Assembly: GCA_003151655.1 (NCBI GenBank)
Contig: PLYB01000169.1
Location: forward strand, 1-30,756
DNA: 30,756 nt
From: Gallionellaceae bacterium
Lineage (GTDB): Bacteria; Pseudomonadota; Gammaproteobacteria; Burkholderiales; Gallionellaceae
Direction: 5' to 3'
Part shown: positions 23,262 through 30,756 of the stretch, piece by piece
Numbering within the stretch: the stretch's first letter is position 1
Layout of the letters: every line of letters begins with the position of its first letter
Translations under genes and position numbers: made by a program
Notes under the pieces: model-generated
Databases searched by the model: none
Seen by the model: only the letters and a program-made list of their open reading frames with translations
Told to the model about the DNA's origin: nothing

Positions 23262-24119
23262 ATGAGAAATTCAGAAAATACCGGGTTCGATAACTCAATT
23301 ACCTACAAAGCAAAGCTGCTCAGTTCAAAGCGCATCACGCCCGAGTCGTCAAGGGAGGAAGTCCGGCAGCTAGTTTTTAGCACTGACGACCTCGATTTCA
23401 ACGGCAAAGCGGGAACATGCATTCACGTACTGGCTCCCGGTCAATACGGCAATAAGTACCACAGCCGACTCTATTCAATAGCCGACCATGATCAGACCCC
23501 GGACGGGGATGAATTTGAGCTGTGCGTCCGTCGCTGCTTCAACATAGATGACGTGAGTGGAGAAGAGTACGATGGTGTGGCTTCAAACTATCTTTGTAAT
23601 CTGAAACAGGGAAGCGTCATTGAATTTTCCGGCCCGGTCGGCTACCCGTTCGTCATTCCGGAAAACCTGAATGCCAATCTGCTGATGATCGGTATGGGGA
23701 CGGGCGTTGCACCGTTCAGGGGATTGATCCGGATGATCTACGAGACGTATGGAAGCTGGAAAGGTAAAGTTCGGCTGTTCCATGGCGCGCGCACGGGGCT
23801 TGAGATGTTGTACCTGAACGATGTCAACAACGATCTTCATAATTATTACGACCAACCGACTTTCAAGGCTTTCCAGGCGGTCAGCCCACGCCCGGCTTTT
23901 GACGCACCTATCGATATGGGAAAGGCTCTTGAGCGGAATGCGGCAGAGGTTTGGGAAATAGTGAGCAGTCCGGACAGCCGCGTCTACGTGGCGGGAGCGA
24001 TGCCAATGCTCGACATGATTGACAATGCCATGGTCAACATCGCCGGATCGCAGCAAGCGTGGAATGCAAAAAAGCACGAGATGCGCGCTGCCGGACGTTG
24101 GCAGGAGGCACTCTATTAG
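23262..24119 (+). CDS. Plant-type ferredoxin-NADP(+) reductase
   Basis: A 285-residue flavoenzyme that moves electrons between ferredoxin (or flavodoxin) and NADP(H). The FAD-binding R69-L-Y71-S72 in SRLYSIAD, the GVASNYLCNL segment, the NADP-binding motif GMGTGVAPFRG (144-154) and RVYVAGAMPMLDMI are in family order. The last residue is Tyr, which stacks on the flavin in plant-type enzymes. ATG 23262 is chosen because GGAGA lies five bases upstream; ATG 23250 lacks a ribosome-binding site. No ferredoxin gene is adjacent, so the partner is unknown. Plant-type rather than the usual bacterial subclass suggests acquisition or a specialised role such as nitrogen, iron or oxidative metabolism (inference). 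Confidence 0.9.
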   Translation: MRNSENTGFDNSITYKAKLLSSKRITPESSREEVRQLVFSTDDLDFNGKAGTCIHVLAPGQYGNKYHSRLYSIADHDQTPDGDEFELCVRRCFNIDDVSGEEYDGVASNYLCNLKQGSVIEFSGPVGYPFVIPENLNANLLMIGMGTGVAPFRGLIRMIYETYGSWKGKVRLFHGARTGLEMLYLNDVNNDLHNYYDQPTFKAFQAVSPRPAFDAPIDMGKALERNAAEVWEIVSSPDSRVYVAGAMPMLDMIDNAMVNIAGSQQAWNAKKHEMRAAGRWQEALY

Positions 24120-24236
24120 TCTTCGGTACGAAATTAACCTTGTGGTGGTGGCGCGCCAAATGCTGAAAAGCGAATATCATTTGGCAGCCATCAAGCAGGT
24201 GGTTGCTACAGGCGGCTTAGTGCCAAAAGCTGAAGG

Positions 24237-25214
24237 TCAATTTACTATTTCACTGCTCAATACTTTAAGTGCCTCGACTACTTGCGCTCCATTACAATTT
24301 TCACATGGCGTGGACTTGGAATAGATCGCTTTGTTATCAAATATGTTCTGTATGCTCAAAGCCAAAAAGTAAGTTCCATCTTGTTTGGATACCGTCGCAA
24401 TTGCAATTAATTCAGACTGAAATGCTTCGGCGATGTTTTGCATACAGCGCGTTTCATCACATTCAGAGTGCGCAGAATCTTTTGATTCTTGCATAAATAC
24501 TTCATGGGCTTTCTGTGCGACACGTTGCCCGGAAAACACGGTATATGTTTTCTGCAACCCCTCAACCAATGCCGTTTCCATGGCACCCTGTAAATTCTTA
24601 TCTTCTTCCGGTATGCGCAAAGGCATTAGTACAAGACGTTCAGTTGGTGTGCCCGCTGCATTTGATTTGGTCTTCGCGGGTTTAGATTGCGCAACTGGAG
24701 TTGCAAGGAATTGCTGATTGGGATTGGCTATTAGACTTTCGATTTGCGCAGATGCTTTCTTTGTTCCTAAACGCGATACGAGGTCTCTTCCTTTAACATC
24801 ATCTAATAGAGGGCACTTTACAGAGGAAAAATCTGTTGCTGCGCCTCTATGACAAACCATGAAATAGAACATTCCTACTTTAGCCTCGATTTGTAAGTGA
24901 CGAGATGCTTGTTCATAATGTTGATTATCAGGTGTGATTCCTAACCACGTATCAAATTTAATTGAGCGATTTCCTGGAGGAATGTTTATCTCATAGCACT
25001 CCCCATTATTTAACAAGCCAACTCGCTGTTCATCTACACTAAGCTCAAGTTGGCTATTCCTTAAGCCCTCTGCGAAATCAAGGCAAGTATATAGTTTTGC
25101 ATGATTAGATTTAGTTGCGAACTTAAAATTAGGGTCAGGATCAAGACCCTCACTCACCATTGAGCAGCCCGCAAACATAAAACACAAAACTATTACTAAA
25201 TAGATTTTGAACAT
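24237..25214 (-). CDS. Lipoprotein with C-terminal domain shared with the divergent neighbour
   Basis: A 325-residue lipoprotein (signal ending MFAGC, lipidated C17). The N-terminal ~170 residues are their own domain, with Cys at several places (KLYTCLDF, NGECYEI, MVCHRG). After a Lys/Ala/Pro linker, residues ~195-320 repeat the domain found at the N-terminus of the protein at 25407. Shared landmarks are ERLVLMPLR, the KNLxGAMETALV region, CDETRCMQNIAEAF, LALSIQNIFDNK and the CENCNGAQVVE end. Cys pairs in the shared domain suggest disulfides in the periplasm. The domain resembles TolB-N/CsgG-like amino-terminal folds only loosely. The pair arose by duplication. Confidence 0.8.
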   Translation of the reverse strand: MFKIYLVIVLCFMFAGCSMVSEGLDPDPNFKFATKSNHAKLYTCLDFAEGLRNSQLELSVDEQRVGLLNNGECYEINIPPGNRSIKFDTWLGITPDNQHYEQASRHLQIEAKVGMFYFMVCHRGAATDFSSVKCPLLDDVKGRDLVSRLGTKKASAQIESLIANPNQQFLATPVAQSKPAKTKSNAAGTPTERLVLMPLRIPEEDKNLQGAMETALVEGLQKTYTVFSGQRVAQKAHEVFMQESKDSAHSECDETRCMQNIAEAFQSELIAIATVSKQDGTYFLALSIQNIFDNKAIYSKSTPCENCNGAQVVEALKVLSSEIVN

Positions 25215-25406
25215 GTCGTCCTACCCCCATTGGATCACTTTAGCAGTTAAGTCTTGAAACAACTAATTTGTTACCCTTAACAGTTATTTCAATAAGCATC
25301 TGGCAATGACAAATTTCAAAGTTGTCTTTAAATTTAGCTGGTTTCAGATAGAATATCTTCAGCGGCTTAGGGTTAGAGATACATCAGCCACTCAAGGACA
25401 AAGAAG

Positions 25407-26726
25407 ATGAGCAAATCAAAACTGCGCTACCTGTTCTCCGTCATCATGGCGGCAACCTTTCTTGTTGCTATCCCACACCATTCTCAAGCCGTAACCGAAA
25501 CTAAGCACAATGCAACTCAGCAAGTGGAAAAAGAACGTCTCGTTCTAATGCCGTTACGTGTGCCTGATGAAGATAAGAATTTAACAGGTGCAATGGAGAC
25601 TGCTTTAGTTAAAGGGCTGCAACAGAAGTATGACGTTTATTCCGGCGAACAGGTTTCGCAAAAAGCTCATGAGATATTCATGAAGGAATCGCGTAACACC
25701 GCTCATAAGGAATGCGATGAAACTAAATGTATGCAGAATATCGCCATGGCCTTTCAGGCCGAACTCATTGCAACGGCGAATGTCACCAAACAAGATGGAA
25801 TATATTATCTGGCTTTAAGTATTCAGAATATCTTTGATAACAAGGTTGTGTATTCGGAATCCTTGCCCTGCAAAAACTGTGATGGGGCGCAAGTGGTAGA
25901 AAAACTCAAGGAACTGAGCGGCACGTCAATAACCGTTACCACCGCTCCCGCAGTCGAAGAAGCGCAAGCCAAATTAAATTTGAGCGATTCCGAAACTGCC
26001 CTGTGGAACGAAGTTAAAACCACCAACACCATCGACGACTACCAGACCTATCTCGCGCAATACCCCAAAGGTAACTATCTGGCACTCGCCAATAGCCGCA
26101 TCAAGAAGTTGCAAGATCTAGAAGTAACCGGAACCCAAAAACTGCAAGACCGAGCCGCAGCCCAACAAGACCAGAGTACATGGGACAGTGCCAATAAAAC
26201 AGCCAGTGAAGCCAGTTACACCGAGTATTTGAACCTCTATCCGCAAGGTCAATACACCACTCTCGCGGCAGAGCGCATCTCCAAACTCAAGAATGCCAAG
26301 CTCAAGGCCGCATCGGATCAACCTTATGAGATTTCCACTGACGGTGCCGAAGTCACCGACTATAGGACGGGACTGATTTGGCGACGTTGTGCGGAAGGCA
26401 TGGTATACAGCGGCGGCACCTGTACCGGGACAGCCAGCGAATTTACCTACGATGGAGCCTTGCAACATGCAAAATCCGAATCCAGACGTACCGGTATCGC
26501 CTGGCGTTTGCCAGAGAAAGATGAGCTTGAAGGCATTGTCAACAAGAAATTCAAACCGATGATAGACCCAACGGCTTTCCCGGCTCAGCCCAACAGCTTT
26601 TTTGGCGGAAGTGCGTTCTGGTCGGCTTCCACCTCTTGGGAAGTTAGTTTCAGCAGTGCGGGTAGCAGCGGCTACGAAAAATTTAATTACAGTTACTATG
26701 TGCGACTGGTGCGTACCGGTCAGTGA
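25407..26726 (+). CDS. Exported protein: shared domain, two TPR-like repeats and DUF1566 (Lcl-type) domain
   Basis: A 439-residue secreted protein. The signal peptide is about 1-28 (FSVIMAATFLVAI...SQA). Residues ~45-170 are the paralogous domain of the divergent lipoprotein (ERLVLMPLRVPDEDKNL, CDETKCMQNIA, PCKNCDGAQVVE). Two ~40-residue helical repeats follow (DDYQTYLAQYPKGNYLALANSRIKKL and SYTEYLNLYPQGQYTTLAAERISKL patterns), common in Gram-negative envelope proteins. The C-terminal ~135 residues fit DUF1566/Lcl-C (VTDYRTGLIWRRC, AWRLPEKDELEGIV, SAFWSAST, SYYVRLVR), often a surface ligand-binding domain. A stable hairpin follows the stop codon. The ligand and partner are unknown. Confidence 0.85.
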   Translation: MSKSKLRYLFSVIMAATFLVAIPHHSQAVTETKHNATQQVEKERLVLMPLRVPDEDKNLTGAMETALVKGLQQKYDVYSGEQVSQKAHEIFMKESRNTAHKECDETKCMQNIAMAFQAELIATANVTKQDGIYYLALSIQNIFDNKVVYSESLPCKNCDGAQVVEKLKELSGTSITVTTAPAVEEAQAKLNLSDSETALWNEVKTTNTIDDYQTYLAQYPKGNYLALANSRIKKLQDLEVTGTQKLQDRAAAQQDQSTWDSANKTASEASYTEYLNLYPQGQYTTLAAERISKLKNAKLKAASDQPYEISTDGAEVTDYRTGLIWRRCAEGMVYSGGTCTGTASEFTYDGALQHAKSESRRTGIAWRLPEKDELEGIVNKKFKPMIDPTAFPAQPNSFFGGSAFWSASTSWEVSFSSAGSSGYEKFNYSYYVRLVRTGQ

Positions 26727-26764
26727 TTAGTTTTTGGTATTGTATTTTGTCGGGTAAATGGCCG

Positions 26765-26794
26765 ACGTGGGGCGTATTGCCATACGCCCCACGT
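26765..26794 (+). terminator. Terminator-like hairpin after the DUF1566 gene
   Basis: ACGTGGGGCGTAT (26765-26777) and ATACGCCCCACGT (26782-26794) form a perfect 13-bp stem around TGCC, 38 bases after the stop codon. Only TTGCT follows, so termination may be partial, or the hairpin may act as an mRNA stabiliser. The rest of 26795-26923 holds nothing I can name. Confidence 0.65.
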
Positions 26795-26923
26795 TTGCTA
26801 GGAATAACAGTTGTTTCAGCGTATTTCCGGTGCGTCTCGTTAGCAGTGTCGATCGAGAAATTCAAATTATTTCCGAAAAGCAGAAGCTCAAGTGTAGTCA
26901 GGCGTAACGGAGTTAAGGGCAAG

Positions 26924-26952
26924 AAAAAAGCCGTGACTTTGCAGCCACAGCT
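26924..26952 (-). terminator. Rho-independent terminator of the 38-residue peptide gene
   Basis: On the minus strand AGCTGTG pairs with CACGGCT (one G-U) around a ten-base loop, and six T residues follow. It lies 26 bases after the stop codon at 26978. Confidence 0.6.
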
Positions 26953-26977
26953 CTTCTGCTAATTCAGCAACTACGTC

Positions 26978-27094
26978 TTACGCCAAGCCTGCAAAGCTGA
27001 CAATTGAAACGGCTGCGGCAGAAAGCCAGCCCAGCGCCAAAGTAAATTCACTATCTTGTTTCAATGTGGAAGTGCTATTGATTTTTGCGCTCAT
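26978..27094 (-). CDS. 38-residue hydrophobic peptide, probable small membrane protein
   Basis: A short gene with full signals on the minus strand: AGGAG seven bases before ATG 27094, 38 codons, and a terminator shortly after the stop. The first 16 residues are polar (starting MSAKINSTSTLKQDSE), and the rest forms one hydrophobic segment (FTLALGWLSAAAVSIVSFAG) long enough to cross the membrane. The Ser/Ala/Gly-rich helix and lack of charge after residue 16 resemble small regulatory or stress peptides. I know no family. It stands alone between the DUF1566 gene and bacteriohemerythrin. Confidence 0.6.
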   Translation of the reverse strand: MSAKINSTSTLKQDSEFTLALGWLSAAAVSIVSFAGLA

Positions 27095-27230
27095 GGTTAA
27101 TCTCCTGGTTAAACGTTATTGCCAATGAACAGGCGAACGTATGACGGCGTGATTCAGGATTGGTTCAACCGTTCGCACCGAAAATATTGCCGCTGGTCAG
27201 TAGCTGATATTGTTTGATTTAAAAGCGCCG

Positions 27231-27662
27231 CTATTTGGGTAAGACAGAGTTGCGGTAATAGTCTGCATATTTCATATCTTCTTTTAGTATATGGTCTACC
27301 AGCAACTTTTTAATCTTAACCCCGGCATCCACCCAATCTGAATCATGCCCGTATGGAATAAACTGCTTCTTGATTTCATCCAGAGTATGTAAAACCTTGG
27401 CGTGTATTTTGGCATGTCCTTCCGCATCAGGGTATTGCCATTCTTTGAATAGAACTTCTTCCTTGGCGAAATGCTTTTCTGCATCGTCAATTATGGCCTG
27501 CAAATATTGCTTGATTTCAGATGATGCCATCCGACTCATGATGGATCGATTGAGGTCATTTATTAACGAAATAAACCGTTTGTGATCCTCGTCGACTTCG
27601 GGGATGCCAACACTCATTTCTTCATTCCACGCGAATTGCAATGTCGGCATTCTCATTCTCAT
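27231..27662 (-). CDS. Bacteriohemerythrin (non-heme di-iron O2-binding protein)
   Basis: A 143-residue single-domain hemerythrin. All iron ligands are present: H27 (DEDHKRF), H64 and E68 (EKHFAKEE), H83 and H87 (EGHAKIHAKV), and H124 and D129 (VDHILKED). Such proteins bind or sense O2, or store it for oxygen-dependent enzymes, in the cytoplasm of micro-aerobic bacteria. ATG 27662 is preceded by AGGGGA six bases away. It is consistent with a micro-aerophilic iron-cycling host. No chemoreceptor or effector domain is fused. Confidence 0.93.
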   Translation of the reverse strand: MRMRMPTLQFAWNEEMSVGIPEVDEDHKRFISLINDLNRSIMSRMASSEIKQYLQAIIDDAEKHFAKEEVLFKEWQYPDAEGHAKIHAKVLHTLDEIKKQFIPYGHDSDWVDAGVKIKKLLVDHILKEDMKYADYYRNSVLPK

Positions 27663-27695
27663 AGTTTTCCCCTGTGCATAGCGCGCATGCGTACA

Positions 27696-28073
27696 TTAGC
27701 TTGTTTTTTTCTTATTGGCGCATTTCTTGACATCACATGATGCTCTTGTACCCGCATGTACCTCAATCCATTCATCGCACTGATGCCTGAACTTTTTCGT
27801 TAACGTGTCTGAGTATAGCAATAGGTACTCTATCATATGCAGTTGATAGCAGCCGGTGCAATTTCTGTCACTATGCCTAAAAAATGTTTCCCAAATATAT
27901 TCATCAGGCAAAATTCCATTTTTTGCCATTTCTAAATTGTAGCCACATACCTTATAGAACTCGCCAAGGTCTGCAATTTTGTGTATGACCTCACCCTTTA
28001 ACTCGATGCGCCCGGAATAATTTGATGAAGAAGATTTGATGTGGAATTTGAAGTGTGGGATTTTGTTTGTCAT
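27696..28073 (-). CDS. Hypothetical Cys-rich small protein
   Basis: A 125-residue protein I do not recognise. The Cys pattern is clustered: NCTGCYQLHM in the middle and SCDVKKC at the end, with an extra QCDEW. These could bind metal or form disulfides, but no signal peptide is present, so metal binding in the cytoplasm is more likely. It lies directly upstream of the hemerythrin in the same direction (33 bases apart) and may be cotranscribed. A shared function with iron or oxygen is inference. Confidence 0.6.
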   Translation of the reverse strand: MTNKIPHFKFHIKSSSSNYSGRIELKGEVIHKIADLGEFYKVCGYNLEMAKNGILPDEYIWETFFRHSDRNCTGCYQLHMIEYLLLYSDTLTKKFRHQCDEWIEVHAGTRASCDVKKCANKKKTS

Positions 28074-28425
28074 GGTTTCTCGTGATGGTGCTTGGCTGCC
28101 GGAATACCTGATACTAAGTACAAACTATTACAGCTTCATTGCATGCCACTAACAATAAAATTACGCTTTACACTATCGAATTCTGTTACTGCGTAGCAAT
28201 TCGCTTCACGGAAAATAATGGTTGTGAGTGGTATGATTCATTTGTGACTTGATATTGGCGGTGGCTTTTTCGGGAAGTGAACGCGGGGTGGTGGAGCGCG
28301 TCTTTAAATTTCAGGCAGTTACATGATGCGAAGCATGCGGAATATGTGTACGAAAAAAACACAAACCTGTATATTTGCCAGCTCATGCAACCCCGTATAT
28401 TTCATTGTATATTGGAAAATCTATC
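28074..28425. other. Intergenic stretch without a clear gene (352 bp)
   Basis: This divergent region must hold promoters for the Cys-rich gene (minus) and the CNBD/GGDEF gene (plus). I see no strong hexamer pair or repeat. The plus-strand frame of the downstream gene is open from 28375 but begins with a TTG and an N-terminus unlike the family, so I treat it as leader. Confidence 0.4.
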
Positions 28426-29376
28426 TTGAGCCTATCTCTTAATATTCCAGACCTGTTGAAAACCGTGCCGTTATTTTCCGGCCTTTCCAACGAGATTCTG
28501 ATCAAGCACCTTGATCTATCCAAACGACTTTCCCTTGCGGCAGGGCAAACCTTGCTGGCTCCCGGTGACGTAAATGAAAATATTTACATTGTTTTATCCG
28601 GGCGTCTGCGGGTCTGTTCCGACAAGACCAGCAGCGACATTGTCGCGATGTTCGGCGAGGGAGAGTCGGTAAGTGAAATGTCTATCCTGAATGGCAGCAA
28701 AGCACTCGATTATCTTATTGCCGATACCAATTGCGAGTTGTTGTGTGTTGATGTTGCGACGATTTGGTCATTGGTGAAAAGTTCGCACCACGCCGCGCTA
28801 AACATGCTGAATGTCTTGTCCAAGCCAGTTGCGGTGAACCGGCACCGTCACCAAAATGTCGAGCAGCAGCATGGCTACGCCGGGCTCAATCATGTTGACG
28901 AGCTGACCGGTCTTTACAACAGGCAGTGGATATTTAAAATATTTGAGCGACAGATTCGCCGTCTCTCCATAACTCATGACCACTCCGTCTTGATGATGGT
29001 GAGCATCGACAATTTCGATCAATACGGCCAGCGTCACGGACAGTTGGGGGGAGATCAGGCGTTGCGCACCATTGCCCAGACCTTGTTGACCTGCCTGCGC
29101 CCCGAGGATCATTCGGGGCGATATTTCGATGCGGCGCTCGCTGTTTTTATGTCGCGTACCACGCTGGAGGAAGGACGTATTGCCGGGCAACGACTGTTGT
29201 TGCAAGCCGGCAAGGCGGATGTCGTCACGCCGAGCGGAGATGTATTGCCGCATGTTACCGTTTCAATCGGCTTGGTTGAGATCGTTGAAGGGAGCTCAAT
29301 GCAGTTGCTCTTCGATCAAGCCACTGAAGCTTTGAATCGTGCTGTGGAAGCGGGCGGAAACTGCATTAAAAGTTAG
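28426..29376 (+). CDS. Cyclic-nucleotide-binding domain fused to degenerate GGDEF domain
   Basis: A protein of about 316 residues. The N-terminal ~120 residues are a cNMP-binding domain (IPDLLKTVPLFSGLS, LAAGQTLLAPGDVNENIYIVLSGRL, FGEGESVSEMSIL). The C-terminal half is a GGDEF domain (DELTGLYNRQWI start, SIDNFDQYGQRHGQLGGDQAL), but the catalytic loop reads GRYFDAALAVF where GG(D/E)EF is expected, so cyclic-di-GMP synthesis is unlikely. It may bind GTP or c-di-GMP allosterically, or act through protein contact. There is no ATG near the domain start. TTG 28426 with GGAAAA upstream fits best; TTG 28375 is the longest option. It stands 28 bases before the next gene. Confidence 0.8.
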   Translation: MSLSLNIPDLLKTVPLFSGLSNEILIKHLDLSKRLSLAAGQTLLAPGDVNENIYIVLSGRLRVCSDKTSSDIVAMFGEGESVSEMSILNGSKALDYLIADTNCELLCVDVATIWSLVKSSHHAALNMLNVLSKPVAVNRHRHQNVEQQHGYAGLNHVDELTGLYNRQWIFKIFERQIRRLSITHDHSVLMMVSIDNFDQYGQRHGQLGGDQALRTIAQTLLTCLRPEDHSGRYFDAALAVFMSRTTLEEGRIAGQRLLLQAGKADVVTPSGDVLPHVTVSIGLVEIVEGSSMQLLFDQATEALNRAVEAGGNCIKS

Positions 29377-29404
29377 CATCATTGATTGAAAAGAAATTAT
29401 TTAG

Positions 29405-29740
29405 ATGAAAATTTTAGTGTCGTTACTGCTTGCATTTGCAATTGGCATACCTTCATGTAGCAATGCTGCCGACTTAGTGGTCGGCTCTATAAGCTGCAAA
29501 GAGTGGCTGGAAGATAAGGCTTCCCCGTCAAGCTACATGAATCAACATGTCGACCAGAGTTGGGTTATCGGTTTCCTCAGCGGATACTCGTCTATAACCA
29601 GCATCGATTTTCTGGCGAATGTTAATACCCAATCTATCTTTGTTTGGATGGATAATTACTGCACGAGCCATCCCTCAAAAAGAATTGATGACGGGGCATT
29701 AGTGCTGGCACACGAATTAATTCAGAAAATGGATAAATAA
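29405..29740 (+). CDS. Small exported Cys-containing protein, HdeA/Rap1a-like pattern
   Basis: A 111-residue protein with a cleavable signal peptide (MKILVSLLLAFAIGIPSCSNA, cut after residue 21). The mature part has C31 (SISCKEWLED), a central SWVIGFLSGYSS helix and C86 (WMDNYCTSHPS), so one disulfide is likely. The spacing Cys...Trp...GxxxGY...Trp-x-x-x-Tyr-Cys-xxx-His-Pro resembles small periplasmic helical proteins of the HdeA/Rap1a type. These include acid chaperones and immunity proteins. The assignment is by pattern only. It follows the CNBD/GGDEF gene closely and may be cotranscribed. Confidence 0.65.
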   Translation: MKILVSLLLAFAIGIPSCSNAADLVVGSISCKEWLEDKASPSSYMNQHVDQSWVIGFLSGYSSITSIDFLANVNTQSIFVWMDNYCTSHPSKRIDDGALVLAHELIQKMDK

Positions 29741-29876
29741 ACGAGGCTCGACGGGCGTGCTGTTTGACGCATTAGTAACACCGAAAAGTTCGAGCTGACA
29801 GGATTTCTGGAGCCGATAACAGCAAACAGATGAAGCCACCGGCATCGGCCATAAGCAAATATATTCCGGGTGTGTG

Positions 29877-29905
29877 TTGCGCCACTAAAAAAAAGCCGCT
29901 ATATT
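29877..29905 (+). promoter_or_regulatory. Putative promoter upstream of leuA
   Basis: TTGCGC (29877-29882, weak -35) and TATATT (29900-29905, 5 of 6) are separated by 17 bases containing an A8 tract. A transcript would start near 29912, giving a leader of about 160 bases before leuA. Confidence 0.5.
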
Positions 29906-29912
29906 CTCGCCC

Positions 29913-29993
29913 ATGCACTTCTCACGCCATATTTCGCTATCGCACTCTACCGCCAGCCTGCTTGCGGCGCTGAAGCTGCGCGTCGCGCGCTAA
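29913..29993 (+). CDS. Possible leucine-containing leader peptide of leuA
   Basis: A 26-codon frame begins directly at the predicted transcript start. It encodes five Leu, four of them packed in a SLLAALKLRVAR end. A stem CGGCTC/GAGCCG follows at about 30023-30044, before the leuA ribosome-binding site. Leucine-rich leaders that control isopropylmalate synthase by attenuation are known in proteobacteria. No ribosome-binding site is seen and no T tract follows the hairpin, so the call is tentative. Confidence 0.35.
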   Translation: MHFSRHISLSHSTASLLAALKLRVAR

Positions 29994-30071
29994 ATAACCC
30001 ACCCTTTAAGTATCAAAGCAGGCGGCTCTGTTTTTGTGAGCCGTGGATGAACAATTGCGATGGAGTACAAC

Positions 30072-30756
30072 ATGACTGACAAATTAATTATATTCGACAC
30101 AACTTTGCGCGATGGCGAACAAAGCCCAGGCGCATCCATGACTAAAGAAGAGAAAGTTCGCATCGCACGCCAGTTGGAAAAACTGGGCGTGGATGTGATC
30201 GAGGCTGGCTTTGCCGCTGCCAGCCCCGGTGATGCGGATGCGATTCACAGCATCGCCAAGGTGATTGAGCGTTCTACTGTTTGCTCGTTGGCGCGTGCCA
30301 GTGAAAAAGATGTGCGTGCGGCAGGAGCGGCAATCAAACCGGCCAAGCACGGGCGCATTCATACCTTTATTGCAACTTCGCCTATCCATATGGAAATGAA
30401 GTTGCGTATGACACCGGATGAAGTGGTCGAGCGCGCAGTTGCCTCAGTGAAACTGGCGCGTGAATACACCGATGATGTCGAGTTCTCCGCCGAAGATGCG
30501 ATACGCTCTGACATGGATTTTCTGGTGCGTATTTTTGATGCCGTCATCAAGGCGGGAGCGACCACGCTGAACGTACCGGATACCGTGGGTTACAGCATCC
30601 CCGTATTGTTGGGTGAGCGCTTCAAACAGTTGATCGCGCGCGTGCCGAATTCAGACCGCGTGATCTGGTCAGCGCATTGCCATAACGACTTGGGCATGGC
30701 TTCGGCCAATTCATTGGCAGCGGTGATGAACGGTGCGCGCCAAGTGGAATGTACCA
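30072..30756 (+). CDS. leuA: 2-isopropylmalate synthase, 5' part
   Basis: First committed enzyme of leucine synthesis, condensing acetyl-CoA with 2-oxoisovalerate. The visible ~228 residues are the N-terminal TIM barrel: FDTTLRDGEQSPGASM near the start with the metal-binding Asp, VDVIEAGFAAASPGD, RIHTFIATSPIHMEMKLRM, EFSAEDAIRSDMDFL, PDTVGY, and the metal-binding HCHNDLG. The gene continues beyond the window, so the regulatory domain is not seen. ATG 30072 follows GGAG by six bases; the in-frame ATG at 30060 overlaps that site and is less likely. Confidence 0.96.
   Translation, partial: MTDKLIIFDTTLRDGEQSPGASMTKEEKVRIARQLEKLGVDVIEAGFAAASPGDADAIHSIAKVIERSTVCSLARASEKDVRAAGAAIKPAKHGRIHTFIATSPIHMEMKLRMTPDEVVERAVASVKLAREYTDDVEFSAEDAIRSDMDFLVRIFDAVIKAGATTLNVPDTVGYSIPVLLGERFKQLIARVPNSDRVIWSAHCHNDLGMASANSLAAVMNGARQVECT

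Noticed and set aside
29870..30079. 69-codon frame upstream of leuA
   Set aside because: No ribosome-binding site, overlaps the putative promoter, and has no protein-like pattern.
1..30756. CRISPR array or cas genes, looked for because of the Tn7-like module
   Set aside because: No regularly spaced direct repeats of 20-40 bases and no Cas-like proteins were seen on either strand.

Overview
The window looks like a betaproteobacterial chromosome. An iron-oxidiser-type member of the Nitrosomonadales (Gallionellaceae-like) is my guess, from the gene style of sucA-odhB, leuA, bacteriohemerythrin and DUF1566-type proteins. The genus is inference. Housekeeping genes sit at both edges: the 3' end of sucA, odhB, an MDR-family reductase and tRNA-Leu(TAG) on the left (1-2652), and the 5' part of leuA on the right (30072-30756). 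Almost everything between looks accessory, with patchy base composition, many hypothetical genes and several layers of mobile DNA.

From 2936 to 5125, minus strand, are three small genes. At least one is a textbook integron gene cassette (4489-5125) with a recognisable attC site, although no integron integrase is present. It encodes a small PD-(D/E)XK-like protein and is followed by a GNAT-like gene and another nuclease-like gene. From 5292 to 10374 is a tightly overlapping minus-strand operon of a Tn7-like transposition module: a single-chain TnsA-TnsB fusion, a TnsC AAA+ ATPase and one TniQ/TnsD-type target selector. No CRISPR-Cas genes or array were seen. Flanking DNA holds inverted repeats, a strong terminator and an XRE regulator (10693-11076). 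The transposon termini could not be fixed.

From 12195 to 18296 is a probable defence island. An XRE regulator is followed by a three-gene operon that fits the ABC-three-component (ABC-3C) layout: a Rad50/SMC-like ATPase with a CxxC...CxxC hook, a middle component, and a PD-(D/E)XK effector. Tail-to-tail with it is a SPPY-type DNA methyltransferase, then a ribbon-helix-helix regulator with an apparently leaderless promoter. This is the best candidate for an incompletely described system.

From 18504 to 29740 is a mosaic: a 767-residue lipoprotein followed by a 66-residue Lys-rich protein with repeated DYKL motifs; a membrane protein bracketed by 21-bp inverted repeats; a plant-type ferredoxin-NADP reductase; two divergently transcribed envelope proteins that share a Cys-containing domain; an unlisted 38-residue hydrophobic peptide; bacteriohemerythrin; a cyclic-nucleotide-binding/degenerate GGDEF protein; and small hypothetical genes. 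A promoter and a Leu-containing short ORF precede leuA, suggesting possible attenuation.
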